Program-made: the position numbers and the translations under genes
Part shown: positions 1 to 6,165 of the stretch, in pieces
How the letters are laid out: each line of letters begins with the position of its first letter
Numbering within the stretch: position 1 is the stretch's first letter
Assembly: GCA_023417665.1 (NCBI GenBank)
Contig: JAEZFA010000114.1
Location: 1 to 6,411 of the forward strand
Reading direction: 5' to 3'
From: Pseudomonadota bacterium
GTDB lineage: Bacteria; Pseudomonadota; Alphaproteobacteria; Rhizobiales; Xanthobacteraceae
DNA length: 6,411 nucleotides
The notes under the pieces: generated by a model
What the model was told of the DNA's origin: nothing
What the model saw: the letters and a program-made list of their open reading frames with translations, nothing else
Databases searched by the model: none

Positions 1-240
1 CATGTAGAGCATGCCCTCGACGCCGTTGATCTGTTCCTCGATCGGCGCAACCACCGTGGTCGCCACCGTCTCGGCGTTGGCGCCCGGATACTGGCCGGAG
101 ACGTTGATCACCGGCGGCGCGATCTCGGGATACTGCGCGACCGGCAGTCGCGCGAAACTCACCGCGCCGAGGATCACGATGATGATCGAAACGACGGAGG
201 CGAAAATCGGCCGGTTGATGAAGAAATGCGAAATGGTCAC
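1..240 (-). CDS. RND multidrug efflux permease, N-terminal 80 residues (partial, runs off left edge)
   Basis: This is the beginning of an inner-membrane resistance-nodulation-division pump of the AcrB/MexF (HAE1) class, which uses the proton gradient to drive drugs out through a tripartite complex. Visible hallmarks are the opening TISHFFINRPIFA, the first membrane helix at about residues 12-30, the LPVAQYPEIAPP segment (about 32-43), YPGANAETV (51-59), and EEQINGVEGMLYM (68-80). These match the N-terminus of this family through the start of the porter domain. I place the start at a GTG at 238-240, because the next in-frame upstream triplets give no ATG or GTG before a TAG at 256-258. A weak GCGAGG ribosome-binding site lies 10 bases upstream. 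It starts 15 bp after the adaptor gene, so the two are surely co-transcribed. About 960 further residues would be expected outside the window. The family call is firm; the substrate is unknown. Confidence 0.95.
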   Translation of the reverse strand, partial: MTISHFFINRPIFASVVSIIIVILGAVSFARLPVAQYPEIAPPVINVSGQYPGANAETVATTVVAPIEEQINGVEGMLYM

Positions 241-255
241 GCGGAAAATGCCTCG

Positions 256-1404
256 CTACTTCTTCTGGGCGGGCGGCGCGGGCTGCTCGCCTTCCTTCAC
301 CGGCGTGACTTTGACGCCGGCGCGCGCGCGCATGAGCCCGTTCACGACCACGCGGTCGTCCGCCTCCAGGCCGCTGCGGATCACGCGCAGCTTGCCCTGC
401 AGGGTGCCGAGTTCGACGAACTTCTGGCGGATCGTGTTTTCCGCATCGACGACATAAACGAACTTGCGGATCTGCTCGGTGCCGATCGCGGAGTCGGGCA
501 CGAGGAATGCCTCGTATTCGGCAGAACCCGGCACGAGAATGCGGCCGAACATGCCCGGCGTGAACAGCGCGTTCGGATTGTCGAAGATCGCGCGACCGCG
601 GATCGTGCCGGAACTCGTGTCGATCACGTTGTCGAGAAAGTCGATCGCACCCTTGTGCTCGAAAGTCTTTTCGTCGAGCAGGCGCAACTGCACGGGCAGC
701 CTGGTGCCCCGCTCCGTCGCACGGCCCGCATCGCGCGCGATACGCTGATAGCGCAGATACGACGCTTCATCGAAGCTGAACTCGAAACGGATCGGATCGG
801 TCGAGACGATCGTTGCGAGCAGCGTGGTATTGCCCGGCACGAGGTTGCCGGGAGAGACGCGGCGATCGCCGATGCGGCCCGTCACCGGCGAACGCAACTC
901 GGTGAATTCGAGATTGAGCGCCGCGGTTTTCACGGCCGCTTCCGCGGCCTGCAAGGCCGCATCCGCCGCGCGCTTGGCCTGCACGCGCTGATCGTAGAGC
1001 GCTTCGGCAATGGTCTTCTGCTGCAGCAGCGTTTCCGCGCGCGAAAGATCGGCGGCGGTCAGGTCGGCCTGCGACTTGGCGCGGGCGAGATCAGCACGCG
1101 CCTGCTCGAGCGCGGCCTGAAACGGCCGCTGGTCGATCGTGAACAGCAGATCGCCCGCCTTCACGAGCTGGCCGTCGGTGAAATGAATCTTTTCGAGGTA
1201 GCCGGAGACACGCGCGCGAATCTCCACCGCATCGACGGCAACGAAGCGCCCGACATATTCATCCCGGTCGATCAGCTTGCGCTTGACCGGATTGGCGATG
1301 CTGACTTCCGGCGGCGGCGGCGCAGGCGGCGTGCTCTGGCCGCAGGCGGCAACAAAAAGGGCCATAGTAATTGCGGCACCGAGGGCCGCGGTCGGGCGAT
1401 GCAT
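256..1404 (-). CDS. RND efflux periplasmic adaptor lipoprotein (membrane fusion protein, MexE/BepF-like)
   Basis: A 382-residue adaptor that would link the inner-membrane permease to a TolC-type outer-membrane channel. The N-terminus is a lipoprotein signal: a hydrophobic stretch (about 8-20) ends in VAAC with Cys21 as the predicted lipidated residue, followed by a proline-rich linker (25-32). Next come the first half of the lipoyl/barrel-sandwich domain (about 57-95, including RARVSGYLEKI), an alanine-rich coiled-coil hairpin (about 96-165), the second lipoyl half with LRSPVTGRIGDRRVSPGNLV (170-189), a beta-barrel (about 205-293, with SGTIRGRAIFDNP) and the membrane-proximal domain (about 294-368, with VVVNGLMRARAGVKV). 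The SFDEASYLRY, IDFLDN and RKFVYVVD segments resemble MexE more than AcrA. The ATG at 1404 is chosen because it gives a complete signal peptide; AGAGA lies 6 bases upstream. The tail ends in a charged, proline-rich stretch. No outer-membrane factor or repressor gene is in view. Confidence 0.95.
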   Translation of the reverse strand: MHRPTAALGAAITMALFVAACGQSTPPAPPPPEVSIANPVKRKLIDRDEYVGRFVAVDAVEIRARVSGYLEKIHFTDGQLVKAGDLLFTIDQRPFQAALEQARADLARAKSQADLTAADLSRAETLLQQKTIAEALYDQRVQAKRAADAALQAAEAAVKTAALNLEFTELRSPVTGRIGDRRVSPGNLVPGNTTLLATIVSTDPIRFEFSFDEASYLRYQRIARDAGRATERGTRLPVQLRLLDEKTFEHKGAIDFLDNVIDTSSGTIRGRAIFDNPNALFTPGMFGRILVPGSAEYEAFLVPDSAIGTEQIRKFVYVVDAENTIRQKFVELGTLQGKLRVIRSGLEADDRVVVNGLMRARAGVKVTPVKEGEQPAPPAQKK

Positions 1405-1437
1405 GGATTATCTCTGGCTATGGCGTGGTCGGCGCAG

Positions 1438-1466
1438 TTCATACACCGGCGGAACCGATGAGTCAC
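1438..1466 (-). promoter_or_regulatory. Candidate sigma70-type promoter for the efflux adaptor-permease genes
   Basis: On the minus strand, GTGACT (1461-1466) and TATGAA (1438-1443) are separated by exactly 17 bases. Each box matches four of six positions of the housekeeping -35 and -10 consensus. Transcription would start near 1431, giving a leader of roughly 27 bases before the adaptor ATG at 1404. The site sits in the 87 bp gap after murJ, the largest intergenic gap among the last five minus-strand genes apart from the one before the dehydrogenase. I see no long palindrome that would clearly mark a TetR-type repressor site. This rests on consensus matching alone, so it is tentative. Confidence 0.35.
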
Positions 1467-1491
1467 ATGCGCACCGTGCATATATTACCGG

Positions 1492-3042
1492 TCAGGGGCG
1501 CGGTGGCGATTCTGCACTACGCAGCAGCGCCCTGAACCAGCTTTTTCCGAGTAATACCCAGATCAGCGCCAGGTAGGTGATTCCACCGAGCGCCGCCAGC
1601 GTGAGCAGCAGAAATTCATCGCGCAGCGACGTCATCTGCGCGAAATATGGCGCAAGCAGCCTTGCCGCCGCGAAAACAACCGCCCCGAGCCCTGCCCCCG
1701 CGGCGAGAATGCGGATCGCATGCGCTGCCGTCTTTTCGCCCGGTTTCGCGAACCCGCGCCGCCGCGCGAACCAGATCAGCAGGACGAGATTGAGCCAGGC
1801 TCCCGCCGCGGTCGCGAGCGCAAGACCGACTTGCGCAAGCGAACCCATCAGCGTGACTTTCAACGCGATGTTGAGCGCGACCCCACTGAGCGCGGCGATG
1901 ACCGGTGTTGCGGTATCGCCGCGCGCGTGAAACGGCGCGATGAAGCTGCGCATCAGCACGAACGGAATAAGACCTGTTGCATATGCGGCCAGCGTCTGTC
2001 CGGCCGCAGCGGCATCGGCCGCGGAGAACGCGCCGCGCGCGAACAACGCGCGCATGATGAGTTCGGGAATGAGCAGCGAAGCCGCCGCACAGGGGACTGC
2101 GAGCAGAAGCGCGAACTCGATCGCCCGTCCCTGCGAACGCGCGGCACCCTGCTCGTCGCCGGCGGCAAGCCTGCGCGCCATTTCCGGCAGCAGCACCGTG
2201 CCGACCGCGATGCCGACGACGCCGATCGGAAGCTGATGGATGCGGTCGGCGTAATAGAGCGCCGAAAGCGCACCGGCCGGCAGGAACGTCGCAATGATCG
2301 TGTCTGCAAACAGCGCGAGCTGCACGCCGCCGGCGCCGAGAATGGCGGGACCAAGCGCTTTCAGAAATTTCCTCGTCGGCTCGTCGAGCTTCGGCATTTT
2401 CAGCCGAAGTCCGAAGCCGTGTTTCTCTGCGTCGCCCGCGACCAGCGCCAGTTGCAGTATTCCCGCAATCAGCACGCCCCAGGCTGCGGCATGCCCTGCA
2501 GTCGGAAACAGCGCGGCGTAAGTCAGCGTGCCGACCATCGCGAGGTTGAGCAGCACCGGCGCGCCGGCGGCGGACGCGAAGCGGTTGTTCGCGTTCAGCG
2601 TGCCCGCGATCAGCGTCTCGATCGAGATCAGCGCAAGATAGGGAAAGGTGATCCTCGTCAGCGCCACCGCGAGATCGAACCGCGACGGATCGTCGGCAAG
2701 GCCCGGCGCGAGCAGCCGCACGACCTGCGGCGTATAGATCAGCGCAATCACGAGCAGCACGGCCTGCAGCACGATCATCGCGAGCGCCAGCCGATCGGCA
2801 AAGCTGCGCGCGGCGCGCGTGCCGTCGGCTTCCAGCGTGCGCGCATAGGCGGGCACGAAAGCCGCCGCGAAGGCCCCCTCAGCAAAAATGGCGCGGAAAT
2901 GGTTCGGCAGGCGAAATGCGACGAAGAAGGCATCCGCAATCGGCCCGGCGCCGAGCACAGCCGCCATCACCACGTCGCGCACGAAACCGGTGATGCGTGA
3001 AAGCAGCGTGAAGCCGCCGACTGTGAAGAAGCGCCGGATCAT
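1492..3042 (-). CDS. murJ: Lipid II flippase MurJ (MviN)
   Basis: A 516-residue polytopic inner-membrane protein of the MOP/MVF superfamily that moves lipid-linked peptidoglycan precursor (lipid II) to the periplasmic face. The signature N-terminus is complete: SRITGFVRD (15-23), ADAFFVAFRLPN (36-47) and IFAEGAFAAAFVP (52-64). By alignment to E. coli MurJ, residues important for function are kept: Arg16, Arg22, Asp37 and Arg50 correspond to Arg18, Arg24, Asp39 and Arg52, and Arg267 in the YYADR motif corresponds to Arg270. The GPAILG (231-236) and VGIAVGTVLLPEMAR (276-290) blocks are also typical. Length is normal for the family (about 510). The start is the ATG at 3042, with GAGG 8 bases upstream. 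That ribosome-binding site lies in the 19 bp gap after the aminotransferase stop, so the two genes are very probably translated from one message. The gene is expected to be essential. Confidence 0.98.
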   Translation of the reverse strand: MIRRFFTVGGFTLLSRITGFVRDVVMAAVLGAGPIADAFFVAFRLPNHFRAIFAEGAFAAAFVPAYARTLEADGTRAARSFADRLALAMIVLQAVLLVIALIYTPQVVRLLAPGLADDPSRFDLAVALTRITFPYLALISIETLIAGTLNANNRFASAAGAPVLLNLAMVGTLTYAALFPTAGHAAAWGVLIAGILQLALVAGDAEKHGFGLRLKMPKLDEPTRKFLKALGPAILGAGGVQLALFADTIIATFLPAGALSALYYADRIHQLPIGVVGIAVGTVLLPEMARRLAAGDEQGAARSQGRAIEFALLLAVPCAAASLLIPELIMRALFARGAFSAADAAAAGQTLAAYATGLIPFVLMRSFIAPFHARGDTATPVIAALSGVALNIALKVTLMGSLAQVGLALATAAGAWLNLVLLIWFARRRGFAKPGEKTAAHAIRILAAGAGLGAVVFAAARLLAPYFAQMTSLRDEFLLLTLAALGGITYLALIWVLLGKSWFRALLRSAESPPRP

Positions 3043-3061
3043 GCCGCGCGCCTCGGCTTGT

Positions 3062-4210
3062 TCAGGAAAGCGCTTCGCGCAATGTCGAGATCACGCGCTC
3101 CTGCGTCGCCTCGTCCAGATAGGGATGCATGGGGAGCGAAATCACTTCCGAAGCGAGCTTGTCCGTCACCGGCAGCCCGTTGCCCGATACCGGATAGCGC
3201 TTGTACGGCTCCTGCCGGTGCAGCGGCTTCGGGTAATAGATCGCGGTCGGCACGCCGCGCGTCGAGAGAACGGCGGCGAGCGCATCGCGCTTCGCGACTC
3301 GGATCGTGTACTGGGCCCATACCGAACCATAGCCTGACGCGACTGCCGGCACGATGGCAACGTCCTTCAAACCTTCGGCATAGCGGGCCGCCACGCGATT
3401 GCGGGCCTCGATCTCGTCCGGGAAAATCTTCAGCTTCTCGATCAGGACCGCGGCCTGGATGGTGTCGAGGCGGCCGGTCATGCCGATCCGGACATTGTCG
3501 TATTTGTCCGCGCCCTGCCCGTGTACCCGGACCGAACGCAGTGCCTCGGCAACCTTGTCGTCGTCGGTGAAGACCGCGCCGCCGTCGCCGTAGCAACCGA
3601 GCGGCTTGGCGGGAAAGAAACTCGTCGTGGTCACGAGCGCCTGCGTACCGACGCGCTTGCCCTTGTAGGTCGCGCCGAAGGACTGCGCCGCATCGGAGAT
3701 CACGAAAATCCCTTCGCGCTTCGCAATCGCGGCGATGGCGTCGAGATCGGCGGGCTGGCCGAACAGGTCGACGGGCAGGATCGCCTTCGGCTGGAGCTTG
3801 CCGTTTCGCTTCACTTCCTCGATCGCGCGCTCAAGGCTCGCAAGATCAATGTTGAAGGTCTTCTCATCGACATCGACGAAGACCGGCGACGCGCCGACCA
3901 CGACCACCGCTTCCGCAGTCGCGCAGAACGTAAAGGCGGGGCAGAACACGGCGTCGCCCGGGCCGATGCCGGTCGCCATCATCGCCATAATGAGCGCATC
4001 GGTGCCGTTGGAGCACGAGATCACATGGCGCGCGCCGCAGAAGGCCGAGAGATCGGCCTCGAGCTGCCGCACTTCCGGGCCCATGATGAACTGGCAATGC
4101 GCGAGCACGCGGGCCACTGCTTCGTCGATCGATTTGCCGAGCCGCTGGCGCTGCGCCGCGATGTCGATGAACGGAATGGGAGCCGCGTCGGGACGCATGT
4201 GCTGGTTCAC
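3062..4210 (-). CDS. DegT/DnrJ/EryC1/StrS-family PLP aminotransferase, GnnB/WbpE-like (UDP-3-keto sugar transaminase)
   Basis: A 382-residue fold-type I aminotransferase for sugar nucleotides, probably transferring an amino group from glutamate to the 3-keto group of a UDP-GlcNAc derivative. Seen directly: the FIDIAAQR opening (14-21), SNGTDAL (67-73, phosphate/PLP pocket), SDAAQSFGA with Asp173 contacting the PLP ring, and SFFPAKPLGCYGDGGAVF (197-214), where Lys202 should form the Schiff base. RLDTIQAA (247-254) and SLPMHPYLD (358-366) close the match. The Lys202 block is nearly the same as in WbpE (UDP-3-oxo-GlcNAcA aminotransferase). The neighbouring dehydrogenase and the lack of an N-acetyltransferase make a GnnB role, forming UDP-GlcNAc3N for lipid A, more likely; this is inference. 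The GTG at 4210 has AGGG 10 bases upstream; an in-frame ATG at 4198, giving 378 residues, is an equally credible start. It follows the dehydrogenase by 33 bp. Confidence 0.93.
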   Translation of the reverse strand: MNQHMRPDAAPIPFIDIAAQRQRLGKSIDEAVARVLAHCQFIMGPEVRQLEADLSAFCGARHVISCSNGTDALIMAMMATGIGPGDAVFCPAFTFCATAEAVVVVGASPVFVDVDEKTFNIDLASLERAIEEVKRNGKLQPKAILPVDLFGQPADLDAIAAIAKREGIFVISDAAQSFGATYKGKRVGTQALVTTTSFFPAKPLGCYGDGGAVFTDDDKVAEALRSVRVHGQGADKYDNVRIGMTGRLDTIQAAVLIEKLKIFPDEIEARNRVAARYAEGLKDVAIVPAVASGYGSVWAQYTIRVAKRDALAAVLSTRGVPTAIYYPKPLHRQEPYKRYPVSGNGLPVTDKLASEVISLPMHPYLDEATQERVISTLREALS

Positions 4211-4243
4211 TTCAGTAAAGCCCTAACTCAATAAGCCTTCGGT

Positions 4244-5233
4244 TCAGCCGACCACCTTGCGCGGTCCGCGGCGAAACGCGGGATGCGGGTCGGCCAGACA
4301 GCGAATGGCGATTTCAAGCGAAGCGACGCCTTCCTCGCCGGTGACTGCCGGCTTCTTCGTGCCGCGCACGGCGTCGCAGAACGCGGTCAGTTCGGCGCGC
4401 AGCGGCTCGGTATGGCCGACAGAGAGATGGCGCATGCCGTAGCTGCCGTCCTTCTGGAAACCGAAACATTCGGTGACGGTGCGGGTGAGAAGATCCGCCA
4501 TGATGTATTTGTCGCGCGTCGCGACCTGCACGGTGCGCGCCTTGAACGGCGTCAGCCAGTTCGTGTTGATATGCGCAAGCACGCCGTTCGCGGTGCGGAA
4601 CTGGAGCAGCGCAATGTCTTCGCGCTCGGCAATCACCGACGAGATCTGCGGCTGCACTTCCGCGATTTCGGACTCGGTGAACCAGCGGATCAGGTCGATG
4701 TCATGCACGGCAAGGTCGATCACCACGCCGACATCGGACATGCGCGGCGGAAACGGCCCGACGCGGGTGATGCCGATCGAAAGAATTTCTTCGCCGGCCA
4801 GCGCCTGCTTCACTGCCTGCACCGCGGGATTGAAGCGCTCGACATGGCCGACCACCAGCGTCACGCCGTTGCGCGCCGCCGCGGTCACGATTTCACGGCC
4901 CTGCTCGACTGTGGTTGCGATCGGCTTCTCGACCAGAAGGTGGACGCCCGATTCGATCAGATCGAGTGCGATCTCGTGATGCAGATGGGTCGGCGCCGCG
5001 ATGACCACGGCATCGACCTTGCGCGCAACGAGTTCGCGGTGATCGGCTACCGCATCCGCACCTTCAGCCTGCCCGGCGGCCTGCGAGGCGCGGCCCGCGT
5101 CGGGATCGGCAACGCCGACAAGTTCGACGCCGGACAGTTCGGACAATACGCGGGCATGATTGCGGCCCATCACGCCGCCGCCCACGACGCCGAGACGAAG
5201 TATGCGTTCCTCGGTTTTTTTGCTGGTCGGCAC
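4244..5233 (-). CDS. Gfo/Idh/MocA-family NAD(P)-dependent dehydrogenase, GnnA-like (probable UDP-GlcNAc 3-dehydrogenase)
   Basis: A 329-residue two-domain oxidoreductase. The Rossmann domain opens with LGVVGGGVMGRNH (14-26), followed by VADPD (41-45), APTHLHHEIA (80-89) and the EKP motif (102-104), whose lysine is catalytic in the family. The C-terminal domain carries RVGPFPPRMSDVGVVIDLAVHDIDLIRWF (157-185) with His177 in the active-site position. The combination of GHVERFNPAV (129-138), VGPFPPR and DVGVVIDLAVHDIDL is what I associate with UDP-GlcNAc 3-dehydrogenases such as GnnA, which oxidise the sugar 3-OH so that the partner aminotransferase can act. I chose the GTG at 5233 because GAGGGG sits 6 bases upstream and it gives the usual short N-terminus; an ATG at 5311 would add 26 residues of no family likeness. 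Family is certain, substrate is inferred. WbpB-like (UDP-GlcNAcA) activity is the main alternative. Confidence 0.93.
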   Translation of the reverse strand: MPTSKKTEERILRLGVVGGGVMGRNHARVLSELSGVELVGVADPDAGRASQAAGQAEGADAVADHRELVARKVDAVVIAAPTHLHHEIALDLIESGVHLLVEKPIATTVEQGREIVTAAARNGVTLVVGHVERFNPAVQAVKQALAGEEILSIGITRVGPFPPRMSDVGVVIDLAVHDIDLIRWFTESEIAEVQPQISSVIAEREDIALLQFRTANGVLAHINTNWLTPFKARTVQVATRDKYIMADLLTRTVTECFGFQKDGSYGMRHLSVGHTEPLRAELTAFCDAVRGTKKPAVTGEEGVASLEIAIRCLADPHPAFRRGPRKVVG

Positions 5234-5336
5234 GAAGCACCCCTCGATCCCCTGAACGGGTGAGGCTGGATACCCCGCCCCGCAGAGGGCCGGGAACCCC
5301 TGAAGGCTCACAATTCGTGTCCGCGGGTTACAGGTT
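5234..5336. other. 103 bp intergenic gap between the transaldolase-like gene and the GnnA-like gene
   Basis: The gap is GC-rich. It holds the GAGGGG ribosome-binding site of the dehydrogenase and two imperfect copies of GA-N-CCCCTGAA (5246-5256 and 5294-5304, 48 bases apart). I find no T-tracted hairpin terminator for the upstream gene and no convincing -35/-10 pair on the minus strand. Whether the transaldolase-like gene is co-transcribed with the dehydrogenase cannot be decided from the sequence. Confidence 0.5.
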
Positions 5337-6083
5337 CTATTCTGCCGCAGCTTTCGCGGTCGGCAGGGCGAGGCCGGCGGAGAGCGTATCGTCGCGGAAC
5401 GCCTTCACGCCATCGAGCGACAGATCGGCGGCGGACTTGGTGCCGAGCGCTTTGAGCTTCTTCAGGATGTCCGCGGGGGCGGTAATGATGTGCGCCCCCA
5501 TCTCGTCGGCCTCGATGACGTTCCAGACTTCGCGCGTGGACGCCCAGATCACCTCGACGTTCTTCGCCTGATTCGCGAGCTCTACCGCAAGCGACACCGC
5601 CGGCTTGTAATCGATGCCGAGATCGGCGAGCCGGCCGGCGAACACGGAGGTGCAGCCCGGCGCATTGCCTGCAAGCGCTTCGGTCGCGCGCTCGACCTGC
5701 TCCTCGGTGCAGAGCACCGTGACGTTGATCTTCACCCCGTCCATGGAAAGTGTACGGATTGCGTCATAGAGCGTCTCGCCGCGCGTGTTGATCACCGGCA
5801 GCTTCACATAGACGTTCTTGCCCCAAGTCGTGATCAGCCTCGCCTGCGCGATCATTTCCGCGATGTCGTCGGAGAGCACCTCGAAGGAGATGTGGCGGTC
5901 CGGCACCGCCGCGACGAGTTCCCGCGCATAGGCTTCGTAATCGGTAACGCCGGCCTTCTTCAGCAGCGACGGATTGGTGGTGAAGCCCGCGATGTGCTTC
6001 TGCCTGGCCATTTCGACGATCTGCGCCTTTTCGGCGCCGTCGGTGAACAGCTTGATTTTCAGCGATTCCAGCGTGCGGGTCAT
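5337..6083 (-). CDS. Transaldolase / fructose-6-phosphate aldolase family protein
   Basis: A 248-residue cytoplasmic class I (Schiff-base) aldolase-fold protein. Conserved points line up with E. coli fructose-6-phosphate aldolase: Asp15 in LFTDGA (for Asp6), the FTTNPSLL block with Asn37, Lys94 in VYVKLPV as the Schiff-base lysine (for Lys85), the FAGRLADLGID block with Arg151, and Ser182 in IWAST. It is somewhat longer than the bacterial aldolase (about 220) and much shorter than classical TalA/TalB (about 317), so true dihydroxyacetone transfer in the pentose phosphate pathway is not assured. The last 12 or so residues are a low-complexity, alanine-rich tail. The ATG at 6083 is used; AGG lies 8 bases upstream and a GGAG immediately before it is too close to serve. 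It is divergent from the glycosyltransferase and upstream of the lipid A sugar pair, but the sequence does not show a functional link. Confidence 0.92.
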   Translation of the reverse strand: MTRTLESLKIKLFTDGAEKAQIVEMARQKHIAGFTTNPSLLKKAGVTDYEAYARELVAAVPDRHISFEVLSDDIAEMIAQARLITTWGKNVYVKLPVINTRGETLYDAIRTLSMDGVKINVTVLCTEEQVERATEALAGNAPGCTSVFAGRLADLGIDYKPAVSLAVELANQAKNVEVIWASTREVWNVIEADEMGAHIITAPADILKKLKALGTKSAADLSLDGVKAFRDDTLSAGLALPTAKAAAE

Positions 6084-6165
6084 GCTCCGAGCCTATCCTT
6101 GCGCTTCGTCCGAAATCAGGGCAATTCGTCCCGTCATTCCCGCTGAAGTCATAGCAAATCCCGAC
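6084..6165. promoter_or_regulatory. 82 bp divergent intergenic region (must hold control signals for both flanking genes)
   Basis: The transaldolase-like gene starts leftward at 6083 and the glycosyltransferase rightward at 6166, so promoters for both should lie here or just inside the neighbouring coding ends. I searched both strands and found no -35/-10 pair matching four of six positions in both boxes at normal spacing. The glycosyltransferase has no strong ribosome-binding site; GAAG about 17 bases upstream is the nearest purine run. The frame of the glycosyltransferase is open back to another ATG at 6082-6084. Confidence 0.45.

Noticed and set aside
226..1461. A 411-codon open frame on the plus strand opposite the efflux adaptor gene
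   Set aside because: Its translation is arginine/histidine/alanine-rich without any domain I recognise, and it covers a clear adaptor on the other strand. Long antisense open frames are expected in GC-rich coding DNA.
1467..1482. Short GCAC-C-GTGC dyad in the murJ-adaptor gap, considered as a repressor operator
   Set aside because: The arms are only four bases, and the flanking bases do not extend the symmetry. TetR-type efflux operators are normally much longer.
1720..3000. A 426-codon open frame on the plus strand opposite murJ
   Set aside because: The product is extremely rich in Arg, Glu, Gln and His with no recognisable fold, while the opposite strand encodes an intact MurJ. It is a codon-bias shadow.
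3039..3596. A 185-codon minus-strand open frame within the aminotransferase
   Set aside because: It lies in a different frame of the same strand as the aminotransferase C-terminal half, whose conserved motifs run straight through. I see no frameshift in the real gene.
4283..5263. A 326-codon open frame on the plus strand opposite the GnnA-like dehydrogenase
   Set aside because: No family motif, and an Arg/Asp/His/Ala-rich composition typical of the antisense frame of GC-rich genes. The minus-strand gene has every expected motif.
5246..5307. Two imperfect direct repeats (GATCCCCTGAACGG and GAACCCCTGAAGGC) 48 bases apart, plus a weak GGGT/ACCC hairpin (5258-5275)
   Set aside because: Only 11 of 14 positions match, and the hairpin stem is four pairs with a ten-base loop and no T-tract. 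In GC-rich sequence this is within chance, so I do not call an operator or terminator.
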